64,000 nt of DNA from Novosphingobium fluoreni (GTDB lineage: Bacteria; Pseudomonadota; Alphaproteobacteria; Sphingomonadales; Sphingomonadaceae): contig NZ_JACIDY010000002.1 in assembly GCF_014196615.1 (NCBI RefSeq), positions 186,001-250,000 of the forward strand, written 5' to 3'. Under the pieces are notes generated by a model. The model did no database searches. It worked only from the letters and a program-made list of their open reading frames with translations, and was not told the origin of the DNA. The translations under genes and the position numbers were made by a program. Every line of letters starts with the position of its first letter. The stretch's first letter is position 1. Positions 39,459-50,613 of this stretch are shown here, one piece after another.

Positions 39459-41276
39459 ATGGCCACGCGCGCCCTCTCGCCCGATAGCATCACGCCGCTT
39501 CCCGCAGGGGTTAAGCGGCCGCAGCCGGCGGCGCGCCTGGCTTTTTCCAATCCTGACCCGGTTACGCCGACTGTCCCGCTCTCCACGGGCCGGCACCGCC
39601 TGAACAATGTGCGGCAAAAGGCGCTGCTCGTCGCCAAGTGGCGCGCGCTGTGGGTGCTGGCGGGCTTTGCCCTGCTGGCGACTTGCGCGATGGTGCGCCT
39701 CTCGTTCCTGGGCTTGACCGGCGGCTTCGGCCCCCGCGCCGATATGGCCGCGTTCATGACGCCCTCTCGCGGGATCATCGTCGATCGTAACGGCACGCCG
39801 ATGGCGCGCGATTTCCATGTCTATTCGCTGTGGTTCAATCCCAAGGCGATGACCGATGGCCCGCCGCTGGTGGGCAAGCCCGCCGACGTAGCCGCCAAGC
39901 TGCATGCGATCTTCCCCGATCTCGACGTCAAGCGCGTGACCAGCATGCTGATGTCCGGCCAGAAGGGCTATCTGCGTAAGTCGATCCTGCCCGAGGAAGC
40001 GAACCGCGTGCATGCGCTGGGTGAGCCGGCGCTGGAATTCCCGCAGGAAACCACGCGCTTCTACCCGCAAGGGTCCACCGCCGCGCACGTTCTGGGCTTT
40101 GTCGATTCGTACGGCAACGGCAAGGTCGGCATGGAGGAAGCGTTTGACGCCCGCCTCAAGTCCGCCGAGGGGCGCGCCACGCCGATGAACCTTTCGATCG
40201 ACGTCCGGGTGCAGGGCGCGCTGGAAGACGAGCTGGGCCGTGGCATGGCGCTCTCCGCCGCCAAGGGCGCGGCGGGTGTCGTGCTGGACGTCGATACCGG
40301 CGAAGTACTGGCGCTGGCCTCGCTTCCTTCGTTCGATCCCAACAAGATCGACAAGGCGAACACGCCCAACATCTTCAACCGCGTGACCAACCAGGTCTAC
40401 GAGCTGGGCTCCACGTTCAAGCCGATCACGGTGGCCTCGGCACTGGACGCGGGCACGATCACCAATCTTGGTCGCCGCTGGCCGGCCTCGCCGTTGCATG
40501 TCGCGGGCTTCACGATTCATGACAGCCACAACTTCGGCGGCTCGCTCAACGTCCCCGAGACGCTGATCCACTCATCCAACGTCGTCACCGCGCAGATCGC
40601 CGACGAACTGGGCGGCGTGCGTCTGAAGAAGACGATGGAAGCGCTGCACATGAATGCCCGGCCCAGCATCGAGCTGCCCGCGCGTGGCTTCCCCATCTGG
40701 CCCTCGGGCGTGTGGCCGCGCCTGCGCACCATGACCGTATCTTACGGCCACGGCATCGCGGTAACGCCGCTGCACCTTGCCTCTGCCTACGCCGCGCTGG
40801 TGAACGGCGGCATCTATCGGCCCGCCACGCTCAAGAAGCTGGAGCCCGGCCAGGTGCCGCAGGGTGAGCGTGTGTTCACCGCCGCCACCAGCGCGCGTCT
40901 TCGCCAGTTGCTGCGGATGATCGTGGCGTTCGGCACCGGCCGCAAGGCGGATGCGCCGGGCTTCCGGGTCGGTGGCAAGACCGGCTCGGCGGAAAAGCCG
41001 GGCGCCGGCGGCTATCAGCGCCATTCGTTGATCGCGACCTTTGCGTCCGCCTTCCCGATGGATCACCCGCGATACGTCGTGATCGCGATGATCGATGAGC
41101 CGCAGGGTACCAAGGCCACGTCCTTCCAGCGCACCGCCGCCTGGAACGCCGCGCCGGTGATCAGCCGTGTGGTGCCCCGGATCGGACCGCTGCTGGGCAT
41201 CATGCCGGACGAGACGCGCGATATCGACATCTCGGACATCCGCTCGCTCGTACCCGCCGGGGCGGACAAGGAATGA
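39459..41276 (+). CDS. ftsI: Septal peptidoglycan transpeptidase FtsI (PBP3)
   Basis: 605 residues. One membrane anchor (about 62-86) is followed by the pedestal domain (RGIIVDRNGTPMARD) and the transpeptidase domain. Active-site motifs: S318-T-F-K321 (GSTFKP), S372-S-N374 and K507-T-G509. It crosslinks septal peptidoglycan together with FtsW and is the target of beta-lactams. It begins directly after the ftsL stop and overlaps murE by four bases. Confidence 0.96.
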   Translation: MATRALSPDSITPLPAGVKRPQPAARLAFSNPDPVTPTVPLSTGRHRLNNVRQKALLVAKWRALWVLAGFALLATCAMVRLSFLGLTGGFGPRADMAAFMTPSRGIIVDRNGTPMARDFHVYSLWFNPKAMTDGPPLVGKPADVAAKLHAIFPDLDVKRVTSMLMSGQKGYLRKSILPEEANRVHALGEPALEFPQETTRFYPQGSTAAHVLGFVDSYGNGKVGMEEAFDARLKSAEGRATPMNLSIDVRVQGALEDELGRGMALSAAKGAAGVVLDVDTGEVLALASLPSFDPNKIDKANTPNIFNRVTNQVYELGSTFKPITVASALDAGTITNLGRRWPASPLHVAGFTIHDSHNFGGSLNVPETLIHSSNVVTAQIADELGGVRLKKTMEALHMNARPSIELPARGFPIWPSGVWPRLRTMTVSYGHGIAVTPLHLASAYAALVNGGIYRPATLKKLEPGQVPQGERVFTAATSARLRQLLRMIVAFGTGRKADAPGFRVGGKTGSAEKPGAGGYQRHSLIATFASAFPMDHPRYVVIAMIDEPQGTKATSFQRTAAWNAAPVISRVVPRIGPLLGIMPDETRDIDISDIRSLVPAGADKE

Positions 41277-42751
41277 AACTTTCCGCGCTCGCCACGATGT
41301 CCGGTTTCACGCTTCCGGGTGATAGGGATGGCAATGTCACCGGCTTTGCGATCGATCATCGCAAGGTCGCGCCGGGCACGGTATTCGGCGCGTTCCCGGG
41401 GGCTCGCGTCAACGGCGAAGACTTCATTCCCGCCGCGATCGAGGCAGGCGCCGTCGCGATCGTCGCTCGTGCCGAGGCGATGGTGGCGGGCGTTGCCCAT
41501 TTCGCCGATGCCGAACCGCGCCGCGCCTTCGCGCGCCTGGCGCAGGGTTTCTATCAGCCGGTGCCCGAAACCCTGGTTGCGGTGACGGGCACGAACGGCA
41601 AGACCTCCACCGTGGAACTGACGCGCCAGCTGTGGCGCATGGCGGGCCTGCGCGCCGCCTCGATCGGCACTCTGGGGGTGACGACCAGCGATGAAAGCGT
41701 TTCCACCGGCCTGACCAGCCCCGATATCGTCACGTTCCTGTCGAACATGACCGGTCTGGCGCGCGAAGGTGTAACCCACGTCGCGTTCGAAGCCTCAAGC
41801 CATGGCCTTTCGCAATTCCGCAGCGAAGGTCCGCGCGTGGCGGCGGCGGCCTTTACCAATCTCAGCCGCGATCACCTCGATTACCATGCAACGATGGAAG
41901 ACTACTTCGCAGCCAAGATGAGGTTGTTCGACGAAGTTGTTGCGAACGATGGCACCGCGGTCGTCTGGGCGGACGATGCCTGGTCGGGCAAGGCCGTTGC
42001 CCATGCCGAGGCGCGGGGGTTGAAGCTTTTCACGGTTGGCGAGCGGGGCACCGACCTGAAGCTGGTTTCGCGCGCGCCGACCTTGCTGGGCCAGACTCTG
42101 GTGGTGGAACACGCCGGGCAGCAGGTGAAGATCGAAGTGCCGCTGATCGGGGCTTATCAGGCTGCTAATGCGCTCGTAGCGGCAGGTCTGGTGCTGGCGA
42201 CGGGCGGCGATGCGAAGCAGACCTTCGATGCCATGAAGCGCCTGCAGACGGTGCGCGGGCGGTTGGAACGTGCGGCGGTTTCATCGCGCGGCGCGCCGAT
42301 CTACGTCGACTACGCCCATACGCCCGACGCGCTGGAAGCGGCCATTGCCGCCTTGCGCCCGCACGTTTCGGGTCGGTTGATCGTGGTGTTCGGCGCAGGC
42401 GGGGACAGGGATCAGGGCAAGCGGCCGCAGATGGGCCGGGTTGCCTGCCGCAACGCAGATACAGTTATCGTCACCGACGACAATCCGCGCGGGGAAGACC
42501 CCGCCGCGATCCGGGCCATGGTGCTGGCCGGGTGCGTCGAAGGGGCTATGGAAATCGGAGATCGCCGCGATGCCATCGGCGCGGCGATCGCTGAGGCTGG
42601 CGGCGGGGACATCGTCCTCGTTGCCGGCAAGGGGCATGAACAGGGGCAGGTGGTAGGCAGCGGCGCACATGCGCGCGTGCTGCCGTTCGACGACGTGACG
42701 GTCGCCAGAGAAATGTCTGGCGCACAAGCTATCCCCTTGGGAGACCATTGA
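41273..42751 (+). CDS. murE: UDP-MurNAc-tripeptide synthetase MurE (meso-DAP adding)
   Basis: 492 residues. The ATP loop is GTNGKTSTVEL; a substrate segment is TGLTSPDIVTF; the carbamylated-lysine region EASSHGLSQFR follows. The DNPR motif in TDDNPRGEDP marks enzymes that add meso-diaminopimelate, so the wall is Gram-negative type. It overlaps ftsI by four bases; murF starts two bases after its stop. Confidence 0.95.
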   Translation: MKLSALATMSGFTLPGDRDGNVTGFAIDHRKVAPGTVFGAFPGARVNGEDFIPAAIEAGAVAIVARAEAMVAGVAHFADAEPRRAFARLAQGFYQPVPETLVAVTGTNGKTSTVELTRQLWRMAGLRAASIGTLGVTTSDESVSTGLTSPDIVTFLSNMTGLAREGVTHVAFEASSHGLSQFRSEGPRVAAAAFTNLSRDHLDYHATMEDYFAAKMRLFDEVVANDGTAVVWADDAWSGKAVAHAEARGLKLFTVGERGTDLKLVSRAPTLLGQTLVVEHAGQQVKIEVPLIGAYQAANALVAAGLVLATGGDAKQTFDAMKRLQTVRGRLERAAVSSRGAPIYVDYAHTPDALEAAIAALRPHVSGRLIVVFGAGGDRDQGKRPQMGRVACRNADTVIVTDDNPRGEDPAAIRAMVLAGCVEGAMEIGDRRDAIGAAIAEAGGGDIVLVAGKGHEQGQVVGSGAHARVLPFDDVTVAREMSGAQAIPLGDH

Positions 42752-42752
42752 A

Positions 42753-44222
42753 ATGAACGCCATTGCCCGCATTCTCGACTGGCCGGTCGACACGCTTGAC
42801 GAGACGCCGCTGGCGCTGTGGGATGCAGAAAGCATCGCTCGCGCGGTGAAGGGCACCGCCAGTGCCGAATTCCTCGCCTCGGGTGTCGAGATCGACAGCC
42901 GCGACGTGCAGCCGGGTGACTTGTTCTTCGCGCTGAAGGGCGAGAGCATGGACGGCCACCGCTTCGTCGACATGGCCCTGGCCAAGGGCGCGGCGGCCGT
43001 CGTGGTCGATCGCCCGGTCGATGGCCCGCACATCCTGGTCAAGGACACCACGGAGGCGCTGGTGCGCCTGGGCGCCGCGTCCCGCGCGCGGGGCCGGGGC
43101 AAGATCATCGGTGTGACCGGCTCTGTCGGCAAGACCGGCGTGAAGGAGTCCATCTTTGCCGCGCTCGATCGCGCTTCGCATGGCGATGCGCATCGTTCGG
43201 TAAAGAGCTACAACAACCATGTCGGCGTACCGCTCAGCCTGGCGCGGATGCCCGCCCGGGCCCGCTTCGGCGTGTTTGAGATGGGCATGAACCACGCAGG
43301 TGAGATTGCGGCGCTGACGCGGCAGGTCCGCCCCGATGTCGCGGTGATCACCACGATCGCGCCTGCCCATATCGAGATGCTGGGTTCCGAAGAAGCCATC
43401 GCCGATGCCAAGGCGGAAATCTTCGAAGGGCTGGAGGAAGGCGGCGTGGCCGTGATCCCGGCTGACAGCCCCCACTTCGCGCGCCTCAAAGCCGCTGCGG
43501 ACAAGCTGGGCATCACCGTAATTTCGTTCGGCAAGGCCGATCATGCCAACGTCCGCCTGCTCGATGCCGTATCGGCGATCGGCGGCGGTTCGTTGGTGAC
43601 GGCGGACATGGGTGATCGGCGCGTGTGCTACACCGTGGCCTCGCCCGGCGAGCATTGGGTGATCAATTCGCTTGCGGTTATGGCCGCGGTGCGTGCGGTG
43701 GGCGGGGACCTAGGCGCCGCGGGCGTCGCGCTGGCCGAGATGGAGGGTCTTGCCGGGCGCGGCGCTCGCCTGGAGATCGACATCGATGACGACATGCCGC
43801 CGGGCCAGGCGCTGCTGATCGATGAAAGCTACAATGCCAATCCTGCATCGATGCGCGCCACGCTGGCGCAGCTGGGGCGCACGCCTGCTCGCCGCCGCAT
43901 CGCGGTGCTGGGCGCGATGAAGGAACTGGGAAGCCATGGCCCTGATTATCACGCGGCGCTGGCGATGCCGGTGCGCGAGGCAGGGGTCGATTACGCAGTG
44001 CTGGTTGGCGGCGAAATGCAGCCACTGGCGGACGAACTGGGGAAAGGCGTGCCCAACGCGCTTGGCAAATCCATGGCCTTCGCGCATGTCGGTTCGGTGC
44101 CGGAAGCCTTGGAAAACCTGCGCGCCTTCGGGCTTGAGCGTGATGATGCGATCCTTGTGAAGGGCTCCAACTCGGTCGGTCTGGCGGCGCTGGTCGCGGC
44201 GCTTGGCAAACGCGAAGGGTAA
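42753..44222 (+). CDS. murF: UDP-MurNAc-tripeptide D-Ala-D-Ala ligase MurF
   Basis: 489 residues. The ATP-binding loop is GVTGSVGKTGVKE; the central domain has MGMNHAGEIAALTRQVRPD and IAPAHIEMLGS; the C-terminal part has LLIDESYNANPASMRAT. It adds D-Ala-D-Ala to complete the pentapeptide. It carries a pre-domain with DSRDVQPGDLFFALKGE typical of Mur ligases. A 143-base gap without a coding frame separates it from mraY. Confidence 0.95.
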   Translation: MNAIARILDWPVDTLDETPLALWDAESIARAVKGTASAEFLASGVEIDSRDVQPGDLFFALKGESMDGHRFVDMALAKGAAAVVVDRPVDGPHILVKDTTEALVRLGAASRARGRGKIIGVTGSVGKTGVKESIFAALDRASHGDAHRSVKSYNNHVGVPLSLARMPARARFGVFEMGMNHAGEIAALTRQVRPDVAVITTIAPAHIEMLGSEEAIADAKAEIFEGLEEGGVAVIPADSPHFARLKAAADKLGITVISFGKADHANVRLLDAVSAIGGGSLVTADMGDRRVCYTVASPGEHWVINSLAVMAAVRAVGGDLGAAGVALAEMEGLAGRGARLEIDIDDDMPPGQALLIDESYNANPASMRATLAQLGRTPARRRIAVLGAMKELGSHGPDYHAALAMPVREAGVDYAVLVGGEMQPLADELGKGVPNALGKSMAFAHVGSVPEALENLRAFGLERDDAILVKGSNSVGLAALVAALGKREG

Positions 44223-44365
44223 GAGCGATGGGGGGGGCAGCAACCTATTGTCTGAACGCCGACCAACCGTTCGGCGCGTCGCGCGGATACGGCGCTGGCG
44301 TTGATCACGAAGGGGCCTTATCGGCCCTGCGCCATCTCGGCACAGACTAGGTCGCAACCCTCCCA

Positions 44366-45436
44366 ATGCTGTACATCATCGCAGACTGGTTTCACTTCGA
44401 AGGGGTCTCCAACCTCTTCCGCTACCAGACGTTCCGCTCCGGCGCGGCCCTCATGACCGCGCTTGTCGTAGGGCTGCTGATCGGGCCCAAGTTCATCAAC
44501 ATGCTGCGCGTGCGCCAGGGGAAGGGTCAGCCTATCCGCCTGGACGGTCCGCAGACGCACCTGGCCAAGCGCGGCACGCCGACGATGGGCGGGCTGATGA
44601 TCCTGATCGCGCTGGTCATCTCCATGCTCTTGTGGATGGACCTGACGAACCCGTTCGTCTGGGCCTGCCTGGCCGTGACGGTCGGCTTCGGCATGATCGG
44701 TTTCCTGGATGATTATGACAAGGTGACGAAACGCCACCATGCCGGCCTCTCCAGCAAGCTTCGGCTTTTGCTGGAATTTCTGGTGGCAGGAGTGGCCGCC
44801 TTCATCATCGTCAGCCAGCTGAACACGAACCTTTACGTGCCGTTCCTGAGCGGGCGCTACATCCCGCTGGGCCCGTTTTACTACGTATTCGCCGCTGTGG
44901 TGATCGTGGGTGCGGGTAACGCCGTGAACCTGACGGACGGGCTGGACGGCCTGGCGACGATGCCGGTGATCATTGCGGCGGGTACCTTCGCGATCATCGC
45001 TTATCTAGCGGGCCGCGTCGACTACGCCACGTATCTGGGCATCCCCCACGTGCCCCGCGCGGGTGAACTGGCGATCTTGTGCACCGCGATCATGGGGGCG
45101 GGGTTGGCCTTCCTGTGGTTCAATGCCCCCCCTGCAGCCGTGTTTATGGGCGATACCGGCAGCCTTGCGCTGGGCGGCGCACTAGGGGCTATTGCAGTCG
45201 CCGCGCATCACGAGATCGTGCTGGCGGTGGTCGGCGGGCTGTTCGTGCTGGAGGCGCTGTCGGTCATCATTCAGGTCTTCTTCTTCAAGCGCACCGGACG
45301 CCGCGTGTTCCGCATGGCCCCGATCCATCACCATTTCGAGCAACTCGGCTGGGCAGAGTCGACCGTCGTGATCCGCTTTTGGATCATCTCCATCGTGCTC
45401 GCGCTGCTAGGCCTGTCCACGCTGAAGCTGCGGTAA
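44366..45436 (+). CDS. mraY: Phospho-MurNAc-pentapeptide transferase MraY
   Basis: 356 residues, ten transmembrane helices. The signatures are [13 protein letters not shown], the aspartate pair in [38 protein letters not shown] and the MAPIHHHFE loop. MraY makes lipid I on undecaprenyl phosphate at the inner membrane. The start reads [23 protein letters not shown] as expected for the family. Confidence 0.96.
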   Translation: MLYIIADWFHFEGVSNLFRYQTFRSGAALMTALVVGLLIGPKFINMLRVRQGKGQPIRLDGPQTHLAKRGTPTMGGLMILIALVISMLLWMDLTNPFVWACLAVTVGFGMIGFLDDYDKVTKRHHAGLSSKLRLLLEFLVAGVAAFIIVSQLNTNLYVPFLSGRYIPLGPFYYVFAAVVIVGAGNAVNLTDGLDGLATMPVIIAAGTFAIIAYLAGRVDYATYLGIPHVPRAGELAILCTAIMGAGLAFLWFNAPPAAVFMGDTGSLALGGALGAIAVAAHHEIVLAVVGGLFVLEALSVIIQVFFFKRTGRRVFRMAPIHHHFEQLGWAESTVVIRFWIISIVLALLGLSTLKLR

Positions 45437-45447
45437 GCGGCGCGGCG

Positions 45448-46815
45448 ATGATCGTCTCTCCCGCCTTCTCGGGCAAGCGGTACGCGGTGCTGGGTCTTGC
45501 CCGTTCCGGCTTGGCCACTGTGGAGACGTTGCTGGCCAGTGGCGCGCAAGTGATGGCGTGGGACACGCGGGAGGAACCCCGCGCTGCGCTGGCGGACCGC
45601 GTGGAACTTGCCGATCCTACCAGTGCCGACCTGACGGGCTATGACGCCGTCATCGTCTCCCCCGGCATCCCGCTGAACCGCCATCCCATCACCGAGGTTG
45701 CCGCTCAGGCTGGCGTGCCGGTGATCGGCGATATCGAGCTTTTTGCCCAGGCCCGCGCGGCCCTGCCTCCGCACAAGGTGGTGGGCATCACCGGCACCAA
45801 CGGCAAGTCCACCACGACCGCGCTGGTGCGCCACCTTATCGAGAGCGCGGATCTTCCCGTCCTGATGGGCGGCAATATCGGCCTGCCGATCCTGGGTCAG
45901 GAGCCTTTGGCACCGAACGAGCACGGCACCGGCGTCTATGTGCTGGAACTGTCGAGCTATCAGATCGACCTGACGCGAAGCCTGGACTGCGACGTGGCAG
46001 CGTTGCTCAACATCACGCCGGACCACCTCGACCGGTATGAAGGTTTCTCCGCCTACGCCGCTTCCAAGGCGCGGCTTTTCGCGATGCAGAGCGCGGACCA
46101 TCACGCCGTCTTCGGCATCGGGGACGATGATACCGCCGCGATCGCCGGGATACAGGTGGCGCGTCACGAACCGGGCCGGGTGAATTTTGCCGACGGGCGG
46201 GACATCGTATCCCTGCAGAAGGACTGGCCTTCGCTGCAAGGGCCGCACAACCTTCAGAACGCCGCAGTCGCCATCGCCATCGTCGAGGCGCTGGGGATCA
46301 CGCGTGACCAGTGGGAGCCGGCGATCACCACGTTCAGTGGCCTGCCTCACCGCATGGAGCGGGTGGCGGAGGCGAACGGCGTGCTGTTCCTGAACGACAG
46401 CAAGGCGACCAACCCGGCCTCCACCGCACCCGCGCTGGCGGCATTCCCCCCAGATCCGGACCCGCGCATCCATTGGATCCTGGGTGGTTTGCCCAAGGGT
46501 GAGGATCTGGACGAGTGCGCGCCGTTCTTCGGCAATGTGGCGGCCGCCTATACGATCGGCGATGCCGGCCCGATGTTCGCCGACCTGCTGAAGCCGCATA
46601 TGACGGTCCATCGCAGCGAGATGATGGCCGAAGCGATCCGCGAGGCAATCACGCAGGCCAAACCAGGAGACGTGGTCATGCTCTCCCCGGCATGCGCCAG
46701 TTTCGATCAATTTCGCGACTACGAAGCGCGGGGCAATGCATTTCGGCAGATCGTTCAGGCGCTGGTTGCGCCCGAAGCGCCGGAACGTGACGATGACGAT
46801 GGGGTGATCGACTGA
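45448..46815 (+). CDS. murD: UDP-MurNAc-L-alanine:D-glutamate ligase MurD
   Basis: 455 residues. The N-terminal Rossmann domain starts YAVLGLARSGLATVE; the ATP loop is GITGTNGKSTTTAL; ELSSYQID and LNITPDHLDRY follow. The C-terminal domain has HWILGGLPKGEDLDE and MLSPACASFDQF. The ATG at 45448 is used; the frame is open upstream into mraY without likeness. Its TGA shares one base with the ftsW ATG. Confidence 0.95.
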   Translation: MIVSPAFSGKRYAVLGLARSGLATVETLLASGAQVMAWDTREEPRAALADRVELADPTSADLTGYDAVIVSPGIPLNRHPITEVAAQAGVPVIGDIELFAQARAALPPHKVVGITGTNGKSTTTALVRHLIESADLPVLMGGNIGLPILGQEPLAPNEHGTGVYVLELSSYQIDLTRSLDCDVAALLNITPDHLDRYEGFSAYAASKARLFAMQSADHHAVFGIGDDDTAAIAGIQVARHEPGRVNFADGRDIVSLQKDWPSLQGPHNLQNAAVAIAIVEALGITRDQWEPAITTFSGLPHRMERVAEANGVLFLNDSKATNPASTAPALAAFPPDPDPRIHWILGGLPKGEDLDECAPFFGNVAAAYTIGDAGPMFADLLKPHMTVHRSEMMAEAIREAITQAKPGDVVMLSPACASFDQFRDYEARGNAFRQIVQALVAPEAPERDDDDGVID

Positions 46816-48026
46816 TGGCGACCGCAGCATCCACGGTAACACCTATCGCCAGCGGCAACGCGATGGTGCGGTACAATCGCAGCCGTCGCAGCGCGTTGGC
46901 GATCTGGTGGCAGGAGATCGACCGGGTCACGCTGGCGCTTGTGCTGATCCTGATGGCGATAGGCACGGTCTCGGTGGCGGCGGCTTCTCCGGCCAGTTCG
47001 CGCCGGCTTTCCACGTCGGCCAAGCATCTGTCGGACCTGCACTTCTTCTTCATCCACTTGCGCTGGCAGGCGCTGGGGCTGCTGGCGCTGTTCGGCACCT
47101 CCACGCTGTCCAAGGAGACGGCCCGCCGCCTTGGTATCCTGATCGCCGGGGCGATGCTGTTCGCGCTGATGCTGGTGCCGTTCGTCGGCAGCGAAGTGAA
47201 CGGCGCGCGGCGCTGGCTGAACCTGGGCGTCTCGATCCAGCCCTCCGAATTCCTGAAATGCGGCTTCCCGATCCTGCTGGCCTGGATCCTCGCCTGGCGC
47301 GTGCGGGACAATCGCCTGCCGGTGATGCAGGTGACCGTCGGCCTGATGGGGCTGATCGGCGTGCTGCTGATGGCGCAGCCGGATTTTGGCTCGACCATGC
47401 TGTTTTCCGCCACCTGGTTCGTGCTGATCCTGCTTTCCGGCTTGGATGTGCGCCGCATCATGGCGGCGATGGGCGCCGGCGTGGCGATCGTGGCGCTGGC
47501 CTACATGTTCTATGAGAACGGCCGGAACCGCATCAACGCCTTTCTGGGCGGTGGCAGCGCTTATGATCAGGTCGATCTGGCTGAGCGCACATTGCTGAAC
47601 GGCGGTTGGTTTGGCACCGGCTTCTGGATGGGTTCGCGCAAGCTGTCCTTGCCGGAGGCACATACGGATTACATCTTCTCGGTGATCGGCGAAGAGTTCG
47701 GCTTGGCCGTGTGTGCGGTGATCATCATGCTGTATGCCGCGATCCTGTTTCAGGCGATCCTGCGGCAGACGCGGGAGGACGATCTGTTCACCGTGCTGGC
47801 CGGCACCGGCATCGTCGCCCAGTTCGGCGGGCAGGCCTTCATCAATATCCTGGTCAACCTTCAGCTGTTCCCCTCCAAGGGCATGACCTTGCCGCTCGTC
47901 TCGTACGGCGGTTCTTCCACCGTGGCGGTTTGCACTTGCCTGGGATTGCTGCTGGCCATTACGCGCAGAAACCCGTTTATCGAGCGTGAGCGGTTTTCGC
48001 TCAGCGATGTCGGAGAGACTGCATGA
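46815..48026 (+). CDS. ftsW: Septal peptidoglycan glycosyltransferase FtsW
   Basis: 403 residues, ten transmembrane helices, SEDS family. Typical stretches are GSEVNGARRWLNLGVSIQPSE, AQPDFGSTMLFSATWF, YDQVDLAERTLLNGGWFGTG, LPEAHTDYIFSVIGEEFG and TLPLVSYGGSS. FtsW polymerises lipid II at the septum together with FtsI. It lies between murD and murG with one-base and four-base overlaps. Confidence 0.95.
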   Translation: MATAASTVTPIASGNAMVRYNRSRRSALAIWWQEIDRVTLALVLILMAIGTVSVAAASPASSRRLSTSAKHLSDLHFFFIHLRWQALGLLALFGTSTLSKETARRLGILIAGAMLFALMLVPFVGSEVNGARRWLNLGVSIQPSEFLKCGFPILLAWILAWRVRDNRLPVMQVTVGLMGLIGVLLMAQPDFGSTMLFSATWFVLILLSGLDVRRIMAAMGAGVAIVALAYMFYENGRNRINAFLGGGSAYDQVDLAERTLLNGGWFGTGFWMGSRKLSLPEAHTDYIFSVIGEEFGLAVCAVIIMLYAAILFQAILRQTREDDLFTVLAGTGIVAQFGGQAFINILVNLQLFPSKGMTLPLVSYGGSSTVAVCTCLGLLLAITRRNPFIERERFSLSDVGETA

Positions 48027-49207
48027 CTGCCGCAAGCCGCCATTATGTGCTGGCCGCCGGGGGGACCGGGGGGCACCTGATCCCCGCGTTCGCGCTGGCG
48101 CTGGAGCTGGAACGGCGAGGGCATCACGTGGCGCTGATCACCGATGAGCGCGGCGCGCAGATTCCGGGCAAGCCTGCCAGCTTGCCCGCCCATATTCTGC
48201 CGCCCGGCCGCATCGCCGGAAAGAACCCGCTGGGCTGGGTCAAGGGCGCGATGGGTGTGATCGAGGGCCGCCGCATGGCGCTGCGCCTGTTCGAAAGCTT
48301 CGCGCCCACCGCCGTGGTCGGCTTCGGCGGCTATCCCGCGCTGCCGACGATGCTGGCGGCGCGAGCAGCGGGTATCCCCACGATCCTGCATGAGCAGAAC
48401 TCGGTGCTGGGCCGGGTCAATCGCTTCTTCGCGCCGCGCGTCAATGCGATCGCGACGGCGTACGAGGATATCGACAAGCTTGATCCCAAGCTGGCCAAGA
48501 AGGTCACGCTGGTCGGCAATCCGGTGCGCAGCGAAGTGCTGGCGCTGCGCGATGCGCCGTTCCCGGCCTTCACCTCGGACAGTTTGCTCCGCATCCTGGT
48601 TACCGGCGGCAGCCAGGGCGCAAGGGTACTTTCCGAAGTCGTGCCCGATGGCCTGGCCATGCTGCCCACCGCCTTGCGGGCGCGGCTGCAAGTGATCCAG
48701 CAGTGCCGCCCGGAAGATATCGAGGCGGTGCGCCATCGCTACGCCAGCCACGGCATCCCGGCTGAACTGGCCACGTACTTTGAGAACATGGCCGAGCGAT
48801 TGGCCCATGCGCACTTGTTCATCGGCCGGTCCGGAGCTTCGACCATCGCCGAACTGACCGTGGTGGGTCGCCCCGCGATCCTGATCCCGCTGCCGATCGC
48901 CACGGACGATCATCAGGCGGCCAACGCGCGCGAGATGGTGGCCGCCGGCGGTGCGCGGGCGATCCGGCAGGAGAAGTTCACCGCCAGCGAACTTGCCAAG
49001 CAGATCCAGGCGATGGCGCAGCACCCTGAAACGCTGGCGAACGCGGCGCATGCCGCGTGGAATTGCGGCTATCCCAACGCGGCGAGCGACCTTGCCGATC
49101 TGGTGGAGGGCTTCGGCGGTGCGCCGCTGATGGACGTGATCCGTGTTGGCGGAAAGCCTGCTGTGGCCAAGAGCAAGGAAGCCCTCGCATTGGAGAGCGC
49201 GGAATGA
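48023..49207 (+). CDS. murG: Lipid II synthase MurG
   Basis: 394 residues, GT28 family, GT-B fold. The N-terminal acceptor loop is [32 protein letters not shown] is the second glycine loop; [14 protein letters not shown] follows. The UDP-GlcNAc site is in [14 protein letters not shown] and [25 protein letters not shown]. It converts lipid I to lipid II on the cytoplasmic face. Four-base overlap with murC. Confidence 0.95.
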   Translation: MTAASRHYVLAAGGTGGHLIPAFALALELERRGHHVALITDERGAQIPGKPASLPAHILPPGRIAGKNPLGWVKGAMGVIEGRRMALRLFESFAPTAVVGFGGYPALPTMLAARAAGIPTILHEQNSVLGRVNRFFAPRVNAIATAYEDIDKLDPKLAKKVTLVGNPVRSEVLALRDAPFPAFTSDSLLRILVTGGSQGARVLSEVVPDGLAMLPTALRARLQVIQQCRPEDIEAVRHRYASHGIPAELATYFENMAERLAHAHLFIGRSGASTIAELTVVGRPAILIPLPIATDDHQAANAREMVAAGGARAIRQEKFTASELAKQIQAMAQHPETLANAAHAAWNCGYPNAASDLADLVEGFGGAPLMDVIRVGGKPAVAKSKEALALESAE

Positions 49208-50613
49208 AAGGCGTCGCCACCGATATCGGGACCGTCCACTTCGTGGGCATCGGCGGCATCGGCATGTCCGGCATCGCCGAGGTGATGCACAACCTGGGCT
49301 ACACCGTGCAGGGCTCTGACATTGCCGAGGGTTACGTGGTCGAAGGGCTGCGCTCACGCGGGATCAAGGTGATGATCGGCCACGCGGCCGAGAACGTCAG
49401 CGAGGCCGCCGTAGTCGTCACGTCGACGGCGGTGAAGCGCGACAATCCCGAGGTCGTCTATGCGCTGGAGCATCGCATCCCGGTCGTCCGCCGGGCAGAG
49501 ATGCTGGCGGAGCTGATGCGGCTCAAAAATACCGTCGCCGTGGCCGGCACGCATGGCAAGACCACGACGACATCGATGGTGGCCTGTCTGCTGGAAGCGG
49601 GCGGCGTCGATCCGACGGTGATCAACGGCGGCATCATCAACTCCTACGGGTCCAACGCGCGGCTTGGCGCCAGTGACTGGATGGTGGTGGAGGCGGATGA
49701 GAGCGACGGTTCGTTTCTGCGGCTGGACGGCACCATCGCCGTCGTCACCAACATCGATCCCGAGCACCTTGAGCATTACGGCAGCTTCGACAAGGTGAAG
49801 TCCTCGTTCATCGAGTTCATCGAGAACGTGCCCTTTTATGGCGCCGCAGTGCTGTGCATCGATCATCCCGAGGTGCAGGCCCTGATCGGCAAGATCCGCG
49901 ATCGGCGCGTGATCACTTACGGTTTCTCCGCGCAGGCCGATGTGCGGGGCGAGGCGGTGACGCCGGTGCCCGGCGGCAATCGCTTCGATGTCGTGGTGCG
50001 AGAGCGTGATGGCGAGCAGCGCCGGATCGAAGGGATCGAGTTGCCGATGCCGGGCCGCCACAACGTGCAGAACGCGCTCGCCGCCGTCGCCGTGGCGATC
50101 GAGATGGGCTGCGATGATGAGATCGTTCGCGGCGGCTTCGCCCAGTTCGGCGGGGTCAAGCGGCGTTTCACCAAGGTCGGCGAAGTGGGCGGCGCCACCG
50201 TGATCGATGATTACGGCCATCACCCGGTGGAGATTCGCGCCGTTCTTGCCGCCGCGCGCGAAGGCGTGAAGGGCCGCGTGCTGGCCGTGGTGCAGCCGCA
50301 CCGTTTTACGCGCCTGCGCGATCTTATGGAGGAGTTCCAGACCGCCTTTAACGATGCCGATGCCGTCTATGTGACGCCGGTATATGCGGCAGGCGAGACG
50401 CCGATCGACGGTGTGGATGCCGAGGCGCTGGTCACCGGGCTCAAGGCGCGGGGCCATCGCGATGCGCATGTCATCGGCGGGGCGGATGAACTGGCCGAAG
50501 CCATGGCGCGGATCATCCGGCCGGGCGATATGATCGTTTGCCTGGGCGCGGGCGATATCACCAAGTGGGCGGCAGGCCTTGCCGGCGCGATCGGCGAGCG
50601 GGCCGTCGCCTGA
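49204..50613 (+). CDS. murC: UDP-MurNAc-L-alanine ligase MurC
   Basis: 469 residues. The Rossmann start is [19 protein letters not shown]; the ATP loop is [26 protein letters not shown] is the metal region; [14 protein letters not shown] follows. The C-terminal domain has [14 protein letters not shown] and [11 protein letters not shown]. The ATG at 49204 overlaps the murG stop by four bases; the stop shares one base with murB. Confidence 0.95.
   Translation: MKGVATDIGTVHFVGIGGIGMSGIAEVMHNLGYTVQGSDIAEGYVVEGLRSRGIKVMIGHAAENVSEAAVVVTSTAVKRDNPEVVYALEHRIPVVRRAEMLAELMRLKNTVAVAGTHGKTTTTSMVACLLEAGGVDPTVINGGIINSYGSNARLGASDWMVVEADESDGSFLRLDGTIAVVTNIDPEHLEHYGSFDKVKSSFIEFIENVPFYGAAVLCIDHPEVQALIGKIRDRRVITYGFSAQADVRGEAVTPVPGGNRFDVVVRERDGEQRRIEGIELPMPGRHNVQNALAAVAVAIEMGCDDEIVRGGFAQFGGVKRRFTKVGEVGGATVIDDYGHHPVEIRAVLAAAREGVKGRVLAVVQPHRFTRLRDLMEEFQTAFNDADAVYVTPVYAAGETPIDGVDAEALVTGLKARGHRDAHVIGGADELAEAMARIIRPGDMIVCLGAGDITKWAAGLAGAIGERAVA

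Noticed and set aside
38580..40571. A 663-codon minus-strand frame across rsmH, ftsL and ftsI
   Set aside because: It is antisense to three conserved division-cluster genes and has no recognisable domain.
44223..44365. A possible small gene in the murF-mraY gap
   Set aside because: The only ATG there (44229) reads eight residues and meets a stop; no ribosome-binding site fits another frame.
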